64,000 nucleotides of DNA from an uncultured Clostridia bacterium (GCA_937890525.1 CALADI010000004.1:1-64000), one strand, 5' to 3'. Positions 51,002 to 60,381 are shown, numbered from the stretch's first letter. Made by a program: numbers and translations. Notes: generated from the letters alone by a model not told the origin.

Positions 51002-51772
51002 ATGCAAGATATCGGAATGCAGTTTCACATCCGCTGTGTCGAGGGGAATGTGGGCCGGTATGTTTTTCTGCCGGGAGACCCCGGGCGCTGCGAGGCCATC
51101 GCCGCCCACTTTGACGATCCGGTTCATGTGGGCATGAATCGGGAGTACAATATCTATACAGGCACCCTGCTGGGGGAGAAGGTCAGCGTCTGCTCCACCG
51201 GCATCGGCGGTCCCTCTGCTGCCATCGCTATGGAGGAATTGGCGGCCATCGGTGCGGACACCTTCATCCGTGTGGGCACCTGCGGCGGTATCGCCATGGA
51301 TGTGTGCCCCGGGGATGTGGTGGTCGCCACCGGCGCCATCCGCTATGAGCATACCTCTTTGGAGTATGCCCCCATTGAATTCCCTGCCGTGCCGGATTAT
51401 GAGATCACCTCGGCGCTGGCGCAGGCCAGCCGGAAGCTGGGCTACGGCACCCATCTGGGTGTGGTGCAGTGCAAAGATGCCTTCTATGGTCAGCACAGCC
51501 CGGAAAAGAGCCCGGTCTACTATGATCTGCTGCAAAAGTGGGAGTCTTGGAAGCGCCTTGGTGTCAAGGCCAGCGAGATGGAGTCTGCCGCCCTGTTCGT
51601 GGTGGCAGCTGCGCTGGGCGTGCGCTGCGGTTCCTGCTTCCATGTGATCTGGAATCAGGAGCGGGAGAAGGCAGGTCTGGCCATGCCCATGACCGAGGAT
51701 ACCTCCGGTGCCATCAAGGTGGGAATCGAGGCCGTCAAGGCACTGATCCAAGCCGACAAGGAAAGAGCATAA
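51002..51772 (+). CDS. udp: Uridine phosphorylase
   Basis: This 256-residue enzyme splits uridine to uracil and ribose 1-phosphate. NP-1 family motifs are [44 protein letters not shown], and [18 protein letters not shown] follows ACGAGG. The EMESAAL and CQ-like features favour uridine over purine substrates. It works with cdd (19.2 kb) in pyrimidine salvage but lies 31 kb away. Confidence 0.9.
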   Translation: MQDIGMQFHIRCVEGNVGRYVFLPGDPGRCEAIAAHFDDPVHVGMNREYNIYTGTLLGEKVSVCSTGIGGPSAAIAMEELAAIGADTFIRVGTCGGIAMDVCPGDVVVATGAIRYEHTSLEYAPIEFPAVPDYEITSALAQASRKLGYGTHLGVVQCKDAFYGQHSPEKSPVYYDLLQKWESWKRLGVKASEMESAALFVVAAALGVRCGSCFHVIWNQEREKAGLAMPMTEDTSGAIKVGIEAVKALIQADKERA

Positions 51773-51777
51773 CCGCC

Positions 51778-51838
51778 TCCCCCCGGCGTGGGACAGCCAT
51801 GTTACTGTGGCTGCCGATGCTGGGGGGATCTTGCTTTT
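51778..51838 (+). terminator. Two-part terminator after udp
   Basis: TCCCCCCGGC (51778-51787) pairs with GCTGGGGGGA (51819-51828), enclosing a second hairpin CAGCCA/TGGCTG (51794-51813). A T-rich tail (TTGCTTTTT) follows. Confidence 0.8.
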
Positions 51839-51857
51839 TAAAATCGTTTGGTTGCGA

Positions 51858-51885
51858 TTGCAATTTTTGGAAAAGCTGATATAAT
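51858..51885 (+). promoter_or_regulatory. Promoter of pepF
   Basis: TTGCAA (51858-51863) and TATAAT (51880-51885) are 16 bp apart, with TGA before the -10 box. The start codon is 30 nt downstream behind AGGAGGG. Confidence 0.78.
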
Positions 51886-51914
51886 GGAAGAAAATCCAAA
51901 CAGGAGGGTTCACC

Positions 51915-53714
51915 ATGGAAAAGAAAATTCGTCAGCGCTGCGACATTCCCGAAGCAGACCGCTGGGCAACGGAAGATCTGTATGCCAGCGACGCACTCTG
52001 GGAGGAGGATCTGAAAAAGCTGGAACAGCTTGGGGCAGATCTGGCTTCCTATGAGGGCAAGCTGGGATCATCCGCCGAGAATCTGCTGGGCTTTATGGAC
52101 AAGCTGGAGCAGGTGGAGGTCTTGGCAAGTCAGGTTGCCAACTATGCCAGCCGCAAGGGAGATGAAGATACCCGTGTGGCAGAGTATCAGGCGATGAACG
52201 GCAAGCTGATGAGCGCTCTGGTGGCGCTGAATGCCGGATCCAGCTTCCAGACTCCGGAGATCATGGCCATTTCCCAGCAGACTTTGGAGGAATTCTATCA
52301 GACCCAGCCCAAGTTGGAGCGCTACCGCCGGTATCTGGACGATATGCGCCGGATGAAGGATCATGTTCTGTCTGCAGAGCAGGAGAAACTGCTGGCAGCG
52401 GCAGGAGAGATGGCCCAGACTCCCTCCAATGCCTTTGAGATGTTTGCCTATGCGGATCTGAAGTTCCCTGCGGTGCTGGATGGGGAAGGGGAGTCCCACC
52501 CTCTCAGCAGCGCCAACTTCACCACGCTGGAAACCAGCCCGGACCGCACCCTGCGCAAAAACGCCTATGAAGCGCTGTACCACAGACTGGCGGAGTTCCA
52601 GAACACCTCTGCTGCGCTGCTGGCGGCGCAGGTGAAGCAGCTTCAGTTCTTTGCTCAGGCTCGAAAATATCCTGCATCCCTAGATGCATCGCTGGACAAT
52701 ACCAATGTGCCTACTGCGGTGTATCTCAACCTCATTGAAGCGGTCCATCAGAATATGGACAAGATGCACCGCTATGTCCGTCTGCGTAAGAAGCTGCTGA
52801 ATGTGGACGAACTGCATTTCTACGATGTGTACACCCCCTTGATCTCCGGCGTGGAAAAGCAGATCCCCTTTGACGAGGCAAAGCAGACGGTTTACGAGGC
52901 GCTGGCACCCTTGGGTGAAGGTTACCGCAAGATCCTGAAGGAAGGCTTTGAAAACCGCTGGATCGATGTGTATGAAAACGAGGGTAAGCGCAGCGGCGCA
53001 TACTCCGCCGGTGCCCGGGTGCATCCCTATGTGCTGCTGAACTACAACGGCACGCTGGACAGCCAGTTCACCCTTGCCCACGAGATGGGACATGCCCTCC
53101 ACTCCTACCTTTCCAACCACACCCAGAATCCTCTGGATGCAGACTATGTGATCTTTGTGGCTGAGGTGGCATCCACCTGCAACGAAGCTCTGCTGATGGA
53201 TCATCTGCTGAACAAGACCACCGACAAGAAGGAGCGCATCTACCTCATCAACCATTTCTTGGAGCAGTTCAAGAGCACCCTGTACCGCCAGACCATGTTC
53301 GCTGAGTTTGAGCTGAACATTGCCCGGATGTACCAGCAGGGCACTCCCTTGACGGCTCAGACCCTGTGCGCCGAGTACAAGCGGCTGAACGAGATGTACT
53401 TCGGACCGGATATGGTGGTGGATGACGAGATCGCCATGGAGTGGGCACGGATCCCCCATTTCTACTACAACTACTATGTGTTCCAGTACGCCACGGGCTA
53501 CTCTGCCGCCATTGCCCTGTCCCAGCAGATCCTGTCTGAGGGAGAGAGCGCAGTCAAGCGGTATCTGGAATTCCTCAGCGGCGGCTGCTCCAAGTCCCCG
53601 GTGGATCTGCTGAAGGGGGCTGGTGTGGATATGTCTACGCCTGCGCCGGTGAATCAGGCGCTGGAGCTGTTCGGCAAGCTGCTTGATGAGATGGAAGAAT
53701 TGACTCGGGATTGA
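51915..53714 (+). CDS. pepF: Oligoendopeptidase F
   Basis: This 599-residue cytosolic M3 metallopeptidase degrades short peptides. The zinc motif is HEMGHALHSYLS with the third ligand in FVAEVASTCNE. The N-terminal helical part (DRWATEDLYASDALWEEDL) is typical of PepF. The 600-residue length matches the family. A 4-codon gap to the next small gene suggests co-transcription. Confidence 0.96.
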   Translation: MEKKIRQRCDIPEADRWATEDLYASDALWEEDLKKLEQLGADLASYEGKLGSSAENLLGFMDKLEQVEVLASQVANYASRKGDEDTRVAEYQAMNGKLMSALVALNAGSSFQTPEIMAISQQTLEEFYQTQPKLERYRRYLDDMRRMKDHVLSAEQEKLLAAAGEMAQTPSNAFEMFAYADLKFPAVLDGEGESHPLSSANFTTLETSPDRTLRKNAYEALYHRLAEFQNTSAALLAAQVKQLQFFAQARKYPASLDASLDNTNVPTAVYLNLIEAVHQNMDKMHRYVRLRKKLLNVDELHFYDVYTPLISGVEKQIPFDEAKQTVYEALAPLGEGYRKILKEGFENRWIDVYENEGKRSGAYSAGARVHPYVLLNYNGTLDSQFTLAHEMGHALHSYLSNHTQNPLDADYVIFVAEVASTCNEALLMDHLLNKTTDKKERIYLINHFLEQFKSTLYRQTMFAEFELNIARMYQQGTPLTAQTLCAEYKRLNEMYFGPDMVVDDEIAMEWARIPHFYYNYYVFQYATGYSAAIALSQQILSEGESAVKRYLEFLSGGCSKSPVDLLKGAGVDMSTPAPVNQALELFGKLLDEMEELTRD

Positions 53715-53717
53715 ACC

Positions 53718-53984
53718 ATGAATGAGATCTTTCTTCCCACCCTCCACGCCTTTGCCATGAATAACATCTTCACCGGTTCCTGCGGGCTGTTCCGATTTCG
53801 GGCGGCGCCCAATGTGGTGATGGCGACCCCTAAGGAAGTGGATTTTGCGCAAAGCTCCATCCACGCCCAGTTCTGGCACGGGAAGCTGTGCTATGAGTTG
53901 AGCGAAATGGAAGGGGAGCAGACCTTCCCCATGTCCGAGGAAGGTCGGTTGGAAATGAAGCAATGGCTGGAATCGAATATTTGA
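53718..53984 (+). CDS. Small protein of unknown function
   Basis: This 88-residue protein is acidic with no signal peptide or membrane segment. It contains SSIHAQFWHGKLCYELSEMEGEQTFPMSEEG. It starts 3 nt past the pepF stop with a weak site (GGGATTG), suggesting translational coupling. I do not recognise a family. It is supported by its position, an open frame and a terminator just behind it. Confidence 0.6.
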   Translation: MNEIFLPTLHAFAMNNIFTGSCGLFRFRAAPNVVMATPKEVDFAQSSIHAQFWHGKLCYELSEMEGEQTFPMSEEGRLEMKQWLESNI

Positions 53985-53996
53985 TCTGAACGCTGA

Positions 53997-54037
53997 GATC
54001 GGGGCACCTTCTTGAAGGCAGGTGCCCCGATCTTGTC
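53997..54037 (+). terminator. Terminator after pepF operon
   Basis: GATCGGGGCACCT and AGGTGCCCCGATC form a perfect 13-bp stem, followed by TTGTCT. It starts 12 nt past the small gene. Confidence 0.8.
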
Positions 54038-54089
54038 TGTGCTGTATGGAGGTCCATATCACTACCAGTATTGATGATAGAAATACAGC

Positions 54090-54129
54090 AAAGCCCCGGT
54101 CTGGGATGGTTTTTCCAGACCGGGGCTTT
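54090..54129. terminator. Second strong hairpin before GNAT gene
   Basis: AAAGCCCCGGTCTGG and CCAGACCGGGGCTTT form a 15-bp stem with a 10-nt loop. The A and T ends make it usable on both strands. It lies 16 nt past the stop of the leftward GNAT gene. Confidence 0.75.
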
Positions 54130-54145
54130 GCTTTGATCGAGACAG

Positions 54146-54664
54146 TCACCGTGCAGGGTCCTGATCCGTCTTCATTCTTCGATACTTTTCGAGGGTGAAG
54201 CGGTAAAACTTGAATATGCCCTCCGTCATGACGAAATCGAAGCCGACCTTCTCGAGCACATGCTGACTTCGTGTGTTCTTCAGTACGGCATCTGCCAGCA
54301 CCACTTCCAAATTCATTTGATCAAAAGCGTAGGCTAGGATCAGCTTCTCGGCTGCCGTTCCGATGCCGCGATTTTTTACAGAATCATTTTGAAGATGGAT
54401 AGACATGATCGCCTGCTTCTTTACAGGATCGATCTCTTTCAAGCAGATCTCACCGACGGGAAATGCACCATCCATGATAAAGAAGGAACGGCGGTCTTCT
54501 GCCTGAATATATCGGTCAAAACGGAGATCTATGGCTTTGGGGTCGTAACAAAATTCGGAGAAACAGCCCATATCCATGAAAATATCCGGATCTCGCTGAA
54601 AATCCTGATAGTAGAGGTGCATCAACTCCCGGGTGATCCCCTTTAGTGTCACTTGACTTGCCAT
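54146..54664 (-). CDS. GNAT-family N-acetyltransferase
   Basis: This 172-residue protein has the acetyl-CoA motif in MSIHLQNDSVKNRGIGTAAEKLILAYAF and a C-terminal KNTRSQHVLEKVGFDFVM, as in RimJ/SpeG-like enzymes. AAAAGGAG precedes the ATG. The substrate is unknown. It lies 14 nt past the DprA-like gene and may be in the same transcript as the DEAD helicase. Confidence 0.8.
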   Translation of the reverse strand: MASQVTLKGITRELMHLYYQDFQRDPDIFMDMGCFSEFCYDPKAIDLRFDRYIQAEDRRSFFIMDGAFPVGEICLKEIDPVKKQAIMSIHLQNDSVKNRGIGTAAEKLILAYAFDQMNLEVVLADAVLKNTRSQHVLEKVGFDFVMTEGIFKFYRFTLEKYRRMKTDQDPAR

Positions 54665-54678
54665 AACGGTGCTCCTTT

Positions 54679-55566
54679 TTAGAAAAATGATGGTTCCGGG
54701 GTGGAAAGATCCTTTAGATCCGAAAGATCCTCGGTGCGGATCAGCCGTGCCCCACGATCCTGTAATGCCTTGGCTGCGTCGGATCCATCATCGAAGCAGC
54801 ATAGGGGGCTCCAGCTGTGGCGCAGGTTTTGGGTGGAGCCGTCCCATGTCCCGCCCTGCCCCAAGGTGCATTGGGCGACCAGGGTGCATTGCCCCAAAGC
54901 GTGGATCACCCGGTTCCGGCTCAGCGCCCGTGGGGTCTGAAAAGGAAGGTCGAAGCTGTCCTCGCAGAGATAGAGGATGTTCGGATTCTGGGTGTGATCT
55001 GCCAAACGATCCGGCAGGACGCAGATCACTTTGCCCCCAATATCAAGACAGGCATCCTGCGCCGTGCGGTCAGCACCTCTGGCGCCGCCGGAGATCAATG
55101 TGAAGCCTTGGCGGTGGATCTGAACACCGGCAGACCGGGCAAAGGCGGCATTGCGGGGTCGCAAATCCCGGCTGCCCACTACACCGATGCCGGGCTGAGC
55201 CAGTATGGTCGGATCTCCGCTGTACCAAAGGCAGGGGGGCGCATCCGTCCCCAAGCGCATACGCAGCAGCCCGGGGTATCCGGGGGTGACCCGGGTGATG
55301 ACACCGTATCCCATGTCATCAGCTTTGGATAGATAGCGCTCCAGAAGGGGGGTATCCTCCAGCAATGACAGAATGTGGTCTGCATCGTGCTGGGAGTAGC
55401 CCAGCGCCCTCAGATCTGCTGGGGTCATCTCCCGCGGATCATGGATGGGGGAATGCTGGCGCACCCGCACAGACAGGCGGCGAAGCTGCGCCGGGCTTAG
55501 GGGCGCACGGCTGGGCTGCCCCAGATGGGAGCAAAGCAGCAGGAATCCCCGCTCGTAGGGGGTCAA
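54679..55566 (-). CDS. Divergent DprA-like protein
   Basis: This 295-residue protein resembles DprA/Smf, which loads RecA onto incoming single-stranded DNA in transformation. The Rossmann part has GIGVVGSRDLRPRNAAF, ISGGARGADRTAQDACLDIGGK, and a region near the C-terminus reading SRNRVIHALGQCTLVAQ. Canonical SGLARGID and FPxRNRIIAG are altered, and the C-terminal winged helix is missing, so it may have a different role. The start is a TTG at 55566 that overlaps the helicase stop (TTGA). Confidence 0.78.
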   Translation of the reverse strand: MTPYERGFLLLCSHLGQPSRAPLSPAQLRRLSVRVRQHSPIHDPREMTPADLRALGYSQHDADHILSLLEDTPLLERYLSKADDMGYGVITRVTPGYPGLLRMRLGTDAPPCLWYSGDPTILAQPGIGVVGSRDLRPRNAAFARSAGVQIHRQGFTLISGGARGADRTAQDACLDIGGKVICVLPDRLADHTQNPNILYLCEDSFDLPFQTPRALSRNRVIHALGQCTLVAQCTLGQGGTWDGSTQNLRHSWSPLCCFDDGSDAAKALQDRGARLIRTEDLSDLKDLSTPEPSFF

Positions 55567-56753
55567 CGGAACCGCCTCTTGATGGGAGCCGGAGCCTTGA
55601 CGATCTCCTTGGTGAGCGTGCCGTCGTCTGCTAGAATCATGGGCTGAATGGTGTAGTTGGAGAACTTGGCGATCTCGTCAAGCTTGGCCTTTTCGGGGAA
55701 ATTGCCAATCAGGCTCCAAGCCTGTCCCTTGCGCTTGGCACGGCCGGTCCTGCCGATGCGGTGGACATAGTATTCGTTCTCTTCCGGGATGTCAAAATTG
55801 ATGACGCAGTCCACATCGTCCACATCGATGCCACGGGATGCCACATCCGTGGCGATGAGCACGGCGAGGTTGCCGCTGCGGAAGCGCTGCATAGTCTTTT
55901 CCCGCTGGTTCTGGCGCACATCTCCGTGGAGACAGTCGCAGTCCAGCCCTGCCCGGACAAATTCATCCGACAGCCGCTGGCACATATGCTTGGTGTTGCA
56001 GAAAACGATCACCCGCTCAAACCCTTGGGTGCGGATCAGCCGAAGGGCAGTCTCCGCCTTAGCAAGGGGAGACACGGTGAGACTGAACTGGTCGATGTCC
56101 GGGCGATCCTCCTTGCTGGGCTCTACGGTGATCTCCACCTCGTCCCGCTGGTACATCCAACTCACGGTCATGACCTCTTGGGAGATAGTGGCAGAGAACA
56201 GCCCCAGATTCTTGCGGTTCTTCACCTTCTCGATGATCCGGGTCACATCTTTGAAAAAGCCCATATCCAGCATCCGATCCGCCTCGTCCAGCACGACGGT
56301 CTGGATCTTATCCAGCCGGATGGTCTTGCGGTTGTAGTGATCCATCAGCCGTCCGGGGGTAGCCACCACGATCTGGGGCTTGCGCTCCAGCTGCTTGATC
56401 TGTGCGCCGATGCCGGCACCGCCGTAGAGAACAGCCACCCGAATGTTCTGGAAATAGGTGAGCAGTCCCCGCAGCTCGTCACCGATCTGGATGGCAAGCT
56501 CCCGGGTGGGGGCAAGGATCAGCCCCTGCACCTGATCGTTTTCGGGGTCGATGTGCTCGATCATGGGGATGCCGAAGGCGAAGGTCTTGCCGGTGCCTGT
56601 GGGGGCTTTGGCGATGACATCCTTCCACTGCATGAACTGGGGGATGGCTTCGGCCTGAATGGTGGTGGGGTAGCCGTACCCCTTTTTCTCAAGGGCTTTC
56701 AGCATAGGCTCGCTCAAGCCAAGCTGATCGAAAGTAATTGTAGTATCCGTCAT
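55563..56753 (-). CDS. DEAD-box RNA helicase
   Basis: This 396-residue ATPase unwinds RNA. Motifs in order are the Q motif (FDQLGLSEPML... TTIQAEAIP), Walker A APTGTGKT, PTRELA, TPGRL, DEAD (VVLDEADRML), SAT, ATDVASRGID and HRIGRTGRA. The C-terminal extension is short (about 40 residues, basic). AAAAGGAATGG precedes the ATG. It is likely a CshA/RhlE-type helicase for ribosome assembly or mRNA decay (inference). Confidence 0.94.
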   Translation of the reverse strand: MTDTTITFDQLGLSEPMLKALEKKGYGYPTTIQAEAIPQFMQWKDVIAKAPTGTGKTFAFGIPMIEHIDPENDQVQGLILAPTRELAIQIGDELRGLLTYFQNIRVAVLYGGAGIGAQIKQLERKPQIVVATPGRLMDHYNRKTIRLDKIQTVVLDEADRMLDMGFFKDVTRIIEKVKNRKNLGLFSATISQEVMTVSWMYQRDEVEITVEPSKEDRPDIDQFSLTVSPLAKAETALRLIRTQGFERVIVFCNTKHMCQRLSDEFVRAGLDCDCLHGDVRQNQREKTMQRFRSGNLAVLIATDVASRGIDVDDVDCVINFDIPEENEYYVHRIGRTGRAKRKGQAWSLIGNFPEKAKLDEIAKFSNYTIQPMILADDGTLTKEIVKAPAPIKRRFR

Positions 56754-56788
56754 AATTCCATTCCTTTTCCATATGGCATATTATTGTC

Positions 56789-56817
56789 ATTCTATCAGTT
56801 TTTCCGAATATTTGCAA
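56789..56817 (-). promoter_or_regulatory. Promoter of DEAD-box helicase
   Basis: On the minus strand TTGCAA and TAGAAT are 17 bp apart, about 35 nt before the ATG. Confidence 0.72.
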
Positions 56818-56893
56818 CCATTGTTCCGGCACATTCGGTCAAATCACAAATTTAAGAAAACACAAGGGGATTTTCGTGGACAAAACGGGGAAA

Positions 56894-56922
56894 TTGTGCT
56901 AAAATCATCCATAATGTATTAT
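56894..56922 (+). promoter_or_regulatory. Promoter of tagA-mltG operon
   Basis: TTGTGC (56894-56899) and TATTAT (56917-56922) are 17 bp apart. The TTG start at 56940 is only 17 nt further, so the leader is very short, with AAGGG as site. Confidence 0.6.
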
Positions 56923-56939
56923 GGGAAGGGTGTGGTGTT

Positions 56940-57671
56940 TTGCGGACAGATGTGATGGGAGTCTGCTTCGACAACCAGACGAAGGCTGAATTTGTTCGGC
57001 AGGCCGGCGCAATGCTGGACGAGGGGCGCAAGGGCTATTGCGTGACCCCCAATGCGGAGATCGTCTACGAGGCGATCCACGACCCGGAGTTCCGGGATCT
57101 GCTGAACGGCGCCAGTATGGTTCTGCCGGATGGAGCCGGGGTGATCTTGGGCGCAAAGATCTTGGGCACGCCCATGAAAGAGAAGGTAGCCGGGATCGAG
57201 TTCGGAGAGGAGATCTGCAAGCTACTGGCACAGCGCAGCGGCAGGCTGTTTCTTCTGGGGGCGAAACCCGGTGTGGCGGAGCAGGCAGGGCAGAATCTCA
57301 GCGGCAAGTATCCGGGACTGGTGATCTGCGGAACTGCCGACGGCTATTTCAAAGATGAAGATGCCGTGGTAGAGCAGATCCGCCGGACCGAGCCGGATGT
57401 GGTGTTTGTCTGTCTGGGTGCGCCCAAGCAGGAGCGCTTTATCCGCAACCACATCGATGAACTGAATGCCACGCTGATGCTGGGCTTAGGCGGCAGTCTG
57501 GACGGATATGCCGGGATTGCCCAGCGGGCACCGAAATGGATGATCGACCTGAGTCTTGAGTGGCTGTACCGGCTCATCAAAGACCCCAAGCGTCTGGGGC
57601 GGATGATGCGCCTGCCCAAATTCGTATGGATCTGCCTGAAGGAAAAGCGCCGGAGGAAGAAAAATGGGTAA
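56940..57671 (+). CDS. WecG/TagA/CpsF glycosyltransferase
   Basis: This 243-residue enzyme adds N-acetylmannosamine-type sugars to lipid-linked intermediates in teichoic acid or capsule synthesis. Motifs are TPNAEIVYEA, LPDGAGVILGAKILG, and CLGAPKQERFI. A TTG is used as start, with GGGAAGGG upstream. It overlaps tmk by 8 bp. No other wall teichoic acid genes are in view. Confidence 0.9.
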   Translation: MRTDVMGVCFDNQTKAEFVRQAGAMLDEGRKGYCVTPNAEIVYEAIHDPEFRDLLNGASMVLPDGAGVILGAKILGTPMKEKVAGIEFGEEICKLLAQRSGRLFLLGAKPGVAEQAGQNLSGKYPGLVICGTADGYFKDEDAVVEQIRRTEPDVVFVCLGAPKQERFIRNHIDELNATLMLGLGGSLDGYAGIAQRAPKWMIDLSLEWLYRLIKDPKRLGRMMRLPKFVWICLKEKRRRKKNG

Positions 57672-58332
57672 ACTGATCGTACTTGAGGGAACAGATGGTT
57701 CCGGGAAATCCACCCAGTTCCGCCTGCTGACCCAAAAATTGGAACAGGAGGGGGTCCCCTTCCAGAAAATCGTTTTCCCCCAGTATCAAGAGGAAAGCTC
57801 TGCGCTGATCCGTATGTATCTGGGGGGCGCCTTCGGGGATAAGCCGGGGGATGTGAATGCGTATGCCGCATCTTCTTTCTATGCGGTGGATCGCTACGCT
57901 TCTTACAAACGGGTTTGGGGGCAATGGTATGAATCCGGGGGGCTGGTTCTTGCGGATCGCTATACTACCTCCAATGCGGTGCATCAGGCATCCAAGGAGC
58001 CTCGGGATCGTCAGGAGGAGTTTCTCACTTGGCTGTACGATTTTGAGTACGGTCGTCTGGGGCTGCCCAAGCCGGATCTGGTGATCTATCTGGATGTGCC
58101 CACGGAATACACCGAAAAGCTGATGCGCGGCAGAGAAGCTGCTACCGGAACCAGTGCAGACATCCACGAGCAGGATCTTGCCTATCTGGCCACCTGCCGG
58201 AAGACCGGCGCCATGGCGGCGGAGCACTACGGCTGGTCTGTGGTGCAATGCGTCCGGGATGGAAAGATGCGAACCATCGAAGACATTCATCAAGAGATCT
58301 GCGAGAGAATAAAGGTCTGTCTGGAGGAATAA
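57664..58332 (+). CDS. tmk: Thymidylate kinase
   Basis: This 222-residue enzyme phosphorylates dTMP to dTDP. Motifs are LEGTDGSGKSTQ (P-loop), DRYTTSNAVHQ, and DLVIYLDVPTEY. An AAFGDKPGDVNAYAASSFYAVDR region resembles Clostridial homologues. It is downstream in the salvage of thymidine started by Tdk (15.9 kb). It overlaps the glycosyltransferase gene and is 3 nt from the next. Confidence 0.93.
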   Translation: MGKLIVLEGTDGSGKSTQFRLLTQKLEQEGVPFQKIVFPQYQEESSALIRMYLGGAFGDKPGDVNAYAASSFYAVDRYASYKRVWGQWYESGGLVLADRYTTSNAVHQASKEPRDRQEEFLTWLYDFEYGRLGLPKPDLVIYLDVPTEYTEKLMRGREAATGTSADIHEQDLAYLATCRKTGAMAAEHYGWSVVQCVRDGKMRTIEDIHQEICERIKVCLEE

Positions 58333-58335
58333 TAT

Positions 58336-58878
58336 ATGGTTTATGTATTGCTTGGAACAGGATTTGAAGAGATCGAAGCCCTGACGCCGGTGGATCTGCT
58401 GCGCCGGGCGGGGATCTCGGTGTGTACCGTGGGGTTGAATGGCGATGTGGTATTTGGAAGCCATCAAATCGGGGTACAGGCAGATCTGACCATGGACGAA
58501 GCTGATTGGAAGCGCTGCGACATGGTGGTGCTTCCCGGCGGTCTGGGCGGCGTGGCATCCATCCGCAACTGCCCGGCGGCATTGGAGATGGTCAAAAATG
58601 CCTATGACGGCGGGAAATGGATCGCCGCCATCTGCGCCGGTCCTACGGTGCTTGCGGATCTGGGTATCATGGAGGGAAGAAACGCCACCTGTTATCCCGG
58701 CTGTGAGGGAGCAATGGGTTCGGCACATATGATGCCGGAAGCTGCCGTGGTGCGTGATGGCAGAGTGATCACCGGCACCTCTGCCGGATGCGCTGTGCCC
58801 TTCGGACTGGAATTGATCGATGCTCTTGCAGGCGAGGACGCTGCCCGAAAGATCCGTGAGCAGATCGTCATCCGCTGA
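58336..58878 (+). CDS. DJ-1/PfpI-family protein
   Basis: This 180-residue protein has the DJ-1 fold: ALTPVDLLRRAGISV, LPGGLGGVASIRN, and the nucleophile-elbow Cys in AAICAGPTVLADLG. A Glu in FEEIEALTP matches the conserved partner of the Cys. Members include glyoxalase III, deglycase and YajL-like proteins; the reaction here is unassigned. Confidence 0.85.
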   Translation: MVYVLLGTGFEEIEALTPVDLLRRAGISVCTVGLNGDVVFGSHQIGVQADLTMDEADWKRCDMVVLPGGLGGVASIRNCPAALEMVKNAYDGGKWIAAICAGPTVLADLGIMEGRNATCYPGCEGAMGSAHMMPEAAVVRDGRVITGTSAGCAVPFGLELIDALAGEDAARKIREQIVIR

Positions 58879-58899
58879 CCATGGGCAAGGAGGTATAAC

Positions 58900-60381
58900 A
58901 TGGACGAAAAAAACAGAAATGAACTGGAGGAAAACCGTTTTCCGGAGTTGGATGGGGATCCGGTCATCCTGCCGGATGATCTGACTTCCGAAGCAATGGA
59001 AACGGATCAGCCGGTGGATCTTGATGCACTGCTGGAGGATGCAAGACAATGCGCCGACATGGATCCTCAGGATACCGATCCAGCGGATCAGACCCAGCAG
59101 TTCCACCCGGAGACCTATCGTGAGGTGTTTGGGGAGGAACTGCCCGACTGGCAGGAGACGGCAGAGCAGGAGCAGACTGAGCCTGCGGAGGAAGCTGCGG
59201 AAGCTCCGCAAGAGGAACAGGAGCAGATCACTATGCGGAAAGGACGCCCCAAGCGCAAGGACCGCTACGGTCTGCTGGGGATCCCGCATCTGCTGGTCAC
59301 CTGCTTCTGGCTGGTCCTTGTGGCGGCCATCGGAATTTCTCTGGGCAGAGTGATCTGGGTGTGTGCTTCGGATGTGCTGGCCTTTGGTCGGGAAGAGAAA
59401 TTGGTTCAGGTTCAGATCGACAACGACGATACCATTGACGAGATCGCCCAGAAGCTGCACGAGGGCGGATTGGTGCGCTATCCGGGGCTGTTCAAGCTGT
59501 ACGCAGGGTTTACCGATGCCCGTGAGGAGATCGGTTCCGGCAAGTTCGAGCTGAACACCATCTATGACTATCATGCCTTGGTCAATGCAATGAACAACTA
59601 CGCTTCTGCCTATGAGGAAGTGACCATCACCATCCCTGAGGGCTATACCTGCCAGCAGATCTTTGCGCTGATGGAGGAGAAGGGTGTGTGCAGCGCCGAG
59701 GAGCTGGAGAACTACGCCAAGGACGGCGAACTGGACGACTACTGGTTCCTGAAGGATGTGAAGCGGGGAGACAAGTACTGTCTGGAGGGTTTCCTGTTCC
59801 CGGATACCTATGATTTCTATGTCAATTCCAGCGCAGAAGGAGCGTTGGAGAAGATGCTGGACAATTTCGACGCCAAATTCGACGACGATATGAAGGCATC
59901 GGTGGATACGCTGAACGAGCGGTTTGCCTCTATGCTGCGCAACAACGGGTATGGGGATGACTATATTGCGGAGCACCGCCTTTCGGTGCGGGATGTGGTG
60001 ACCATTGCTTCTCTGGTGGAGAAGGAGACGGCCGGTAAGGACGAAAGCCCCAATATTGCGTCGGTCATCTACAATCGTCTGTCCAACCAGAGCGAATGGC
60101 CCTATCTGAACATCGATGCGGCGCTGCTGTATGCCATCGGACACAGAGATGTGATCTCCGAGTCGGACAAGAATATGGATACTCCCTACAATACCTATAA
60201 ATATCAAGGATTGATCCCCGGGCCCATCGCAAATCCGGGTATGGTCAGCTTGAAGGCAGCCCTCAATCCCAGCGATACCAACTACCATTGCTATGCGCTG
60301 GATCCTGCCACCGGTGTCCATCATTTCACCGAAACACTGGAGGAGCACAATGCTTTCTTGGAAGGATTGGGTGACGAATAA
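58900..60381 (+). CDS. mltG: Endolytic murein transglycosylase MltG
   Basis: This 493-residue enzyme cuts nascent glycan strands. A long acidic cytoplasmic N-terminus (about 1-110) precedes a basic patch and one membrane segment (about 130-155). An extracellular LysM-like part is followed by a YceG domain with VVTIASLVEKETAGKDESPNIASVIYNRL, Glu374 being the probable catalytic residue. The N-terminal extension is longer than in E. coli (340). AAGGAGG precedes the ATG. It overlaps the U32 gene by 1 bp. Confidence 0.93.
   Translation: MDEKNRNELEENRFPELDGDPVILPDDLTSEAMETDQPVDLDALLEDARQCADMDPQDTDPADQTQQFHPETYREVFGEELPDWQETAEQEQTEPAEEAAEAPQEEQEQITMRKGRPKRKDRYGLLGIPHLLVTCFWLVLVAAIGISLGRVIWVCASDVLAFGREEKLVQVQIDNDDTIDEIAQKLHEGGLVRYPGLFKLYAGFTDAREEIGSGKFELNTIYDYHALVNAMNNYASAYEEVTITIPEGYTCQQIFALMEEKGVCSAEELENYAKDGELDDYWFLKDVKRGDKYCLEGFLFPDTYDFYVNSSAEGALEKMLDNFDAKFDDDMKASVDTLNERFASMLRNNGYGDDYIAEHRLSVRDVVTIASLVEKETAGKDESPNIASVIYNRLSNQSEWPYLNIDAALLYAIGHRDVISESDKNMDTPYNTYKYQGLIPGPIANPGMVSLKAALNPSDTNYHCYALDPATGVHHFTETLEEHNAFLEGLGDE

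Noticed and set aside
50985..51004. GAGGTTTTAGC before udp resembling part of a PreQ1 riboswitch
   Set aside because: The rest of the PreQ1-I aptamer (A-rich tail and second stem) is missing, and the GAGG is the ribosome binding site.
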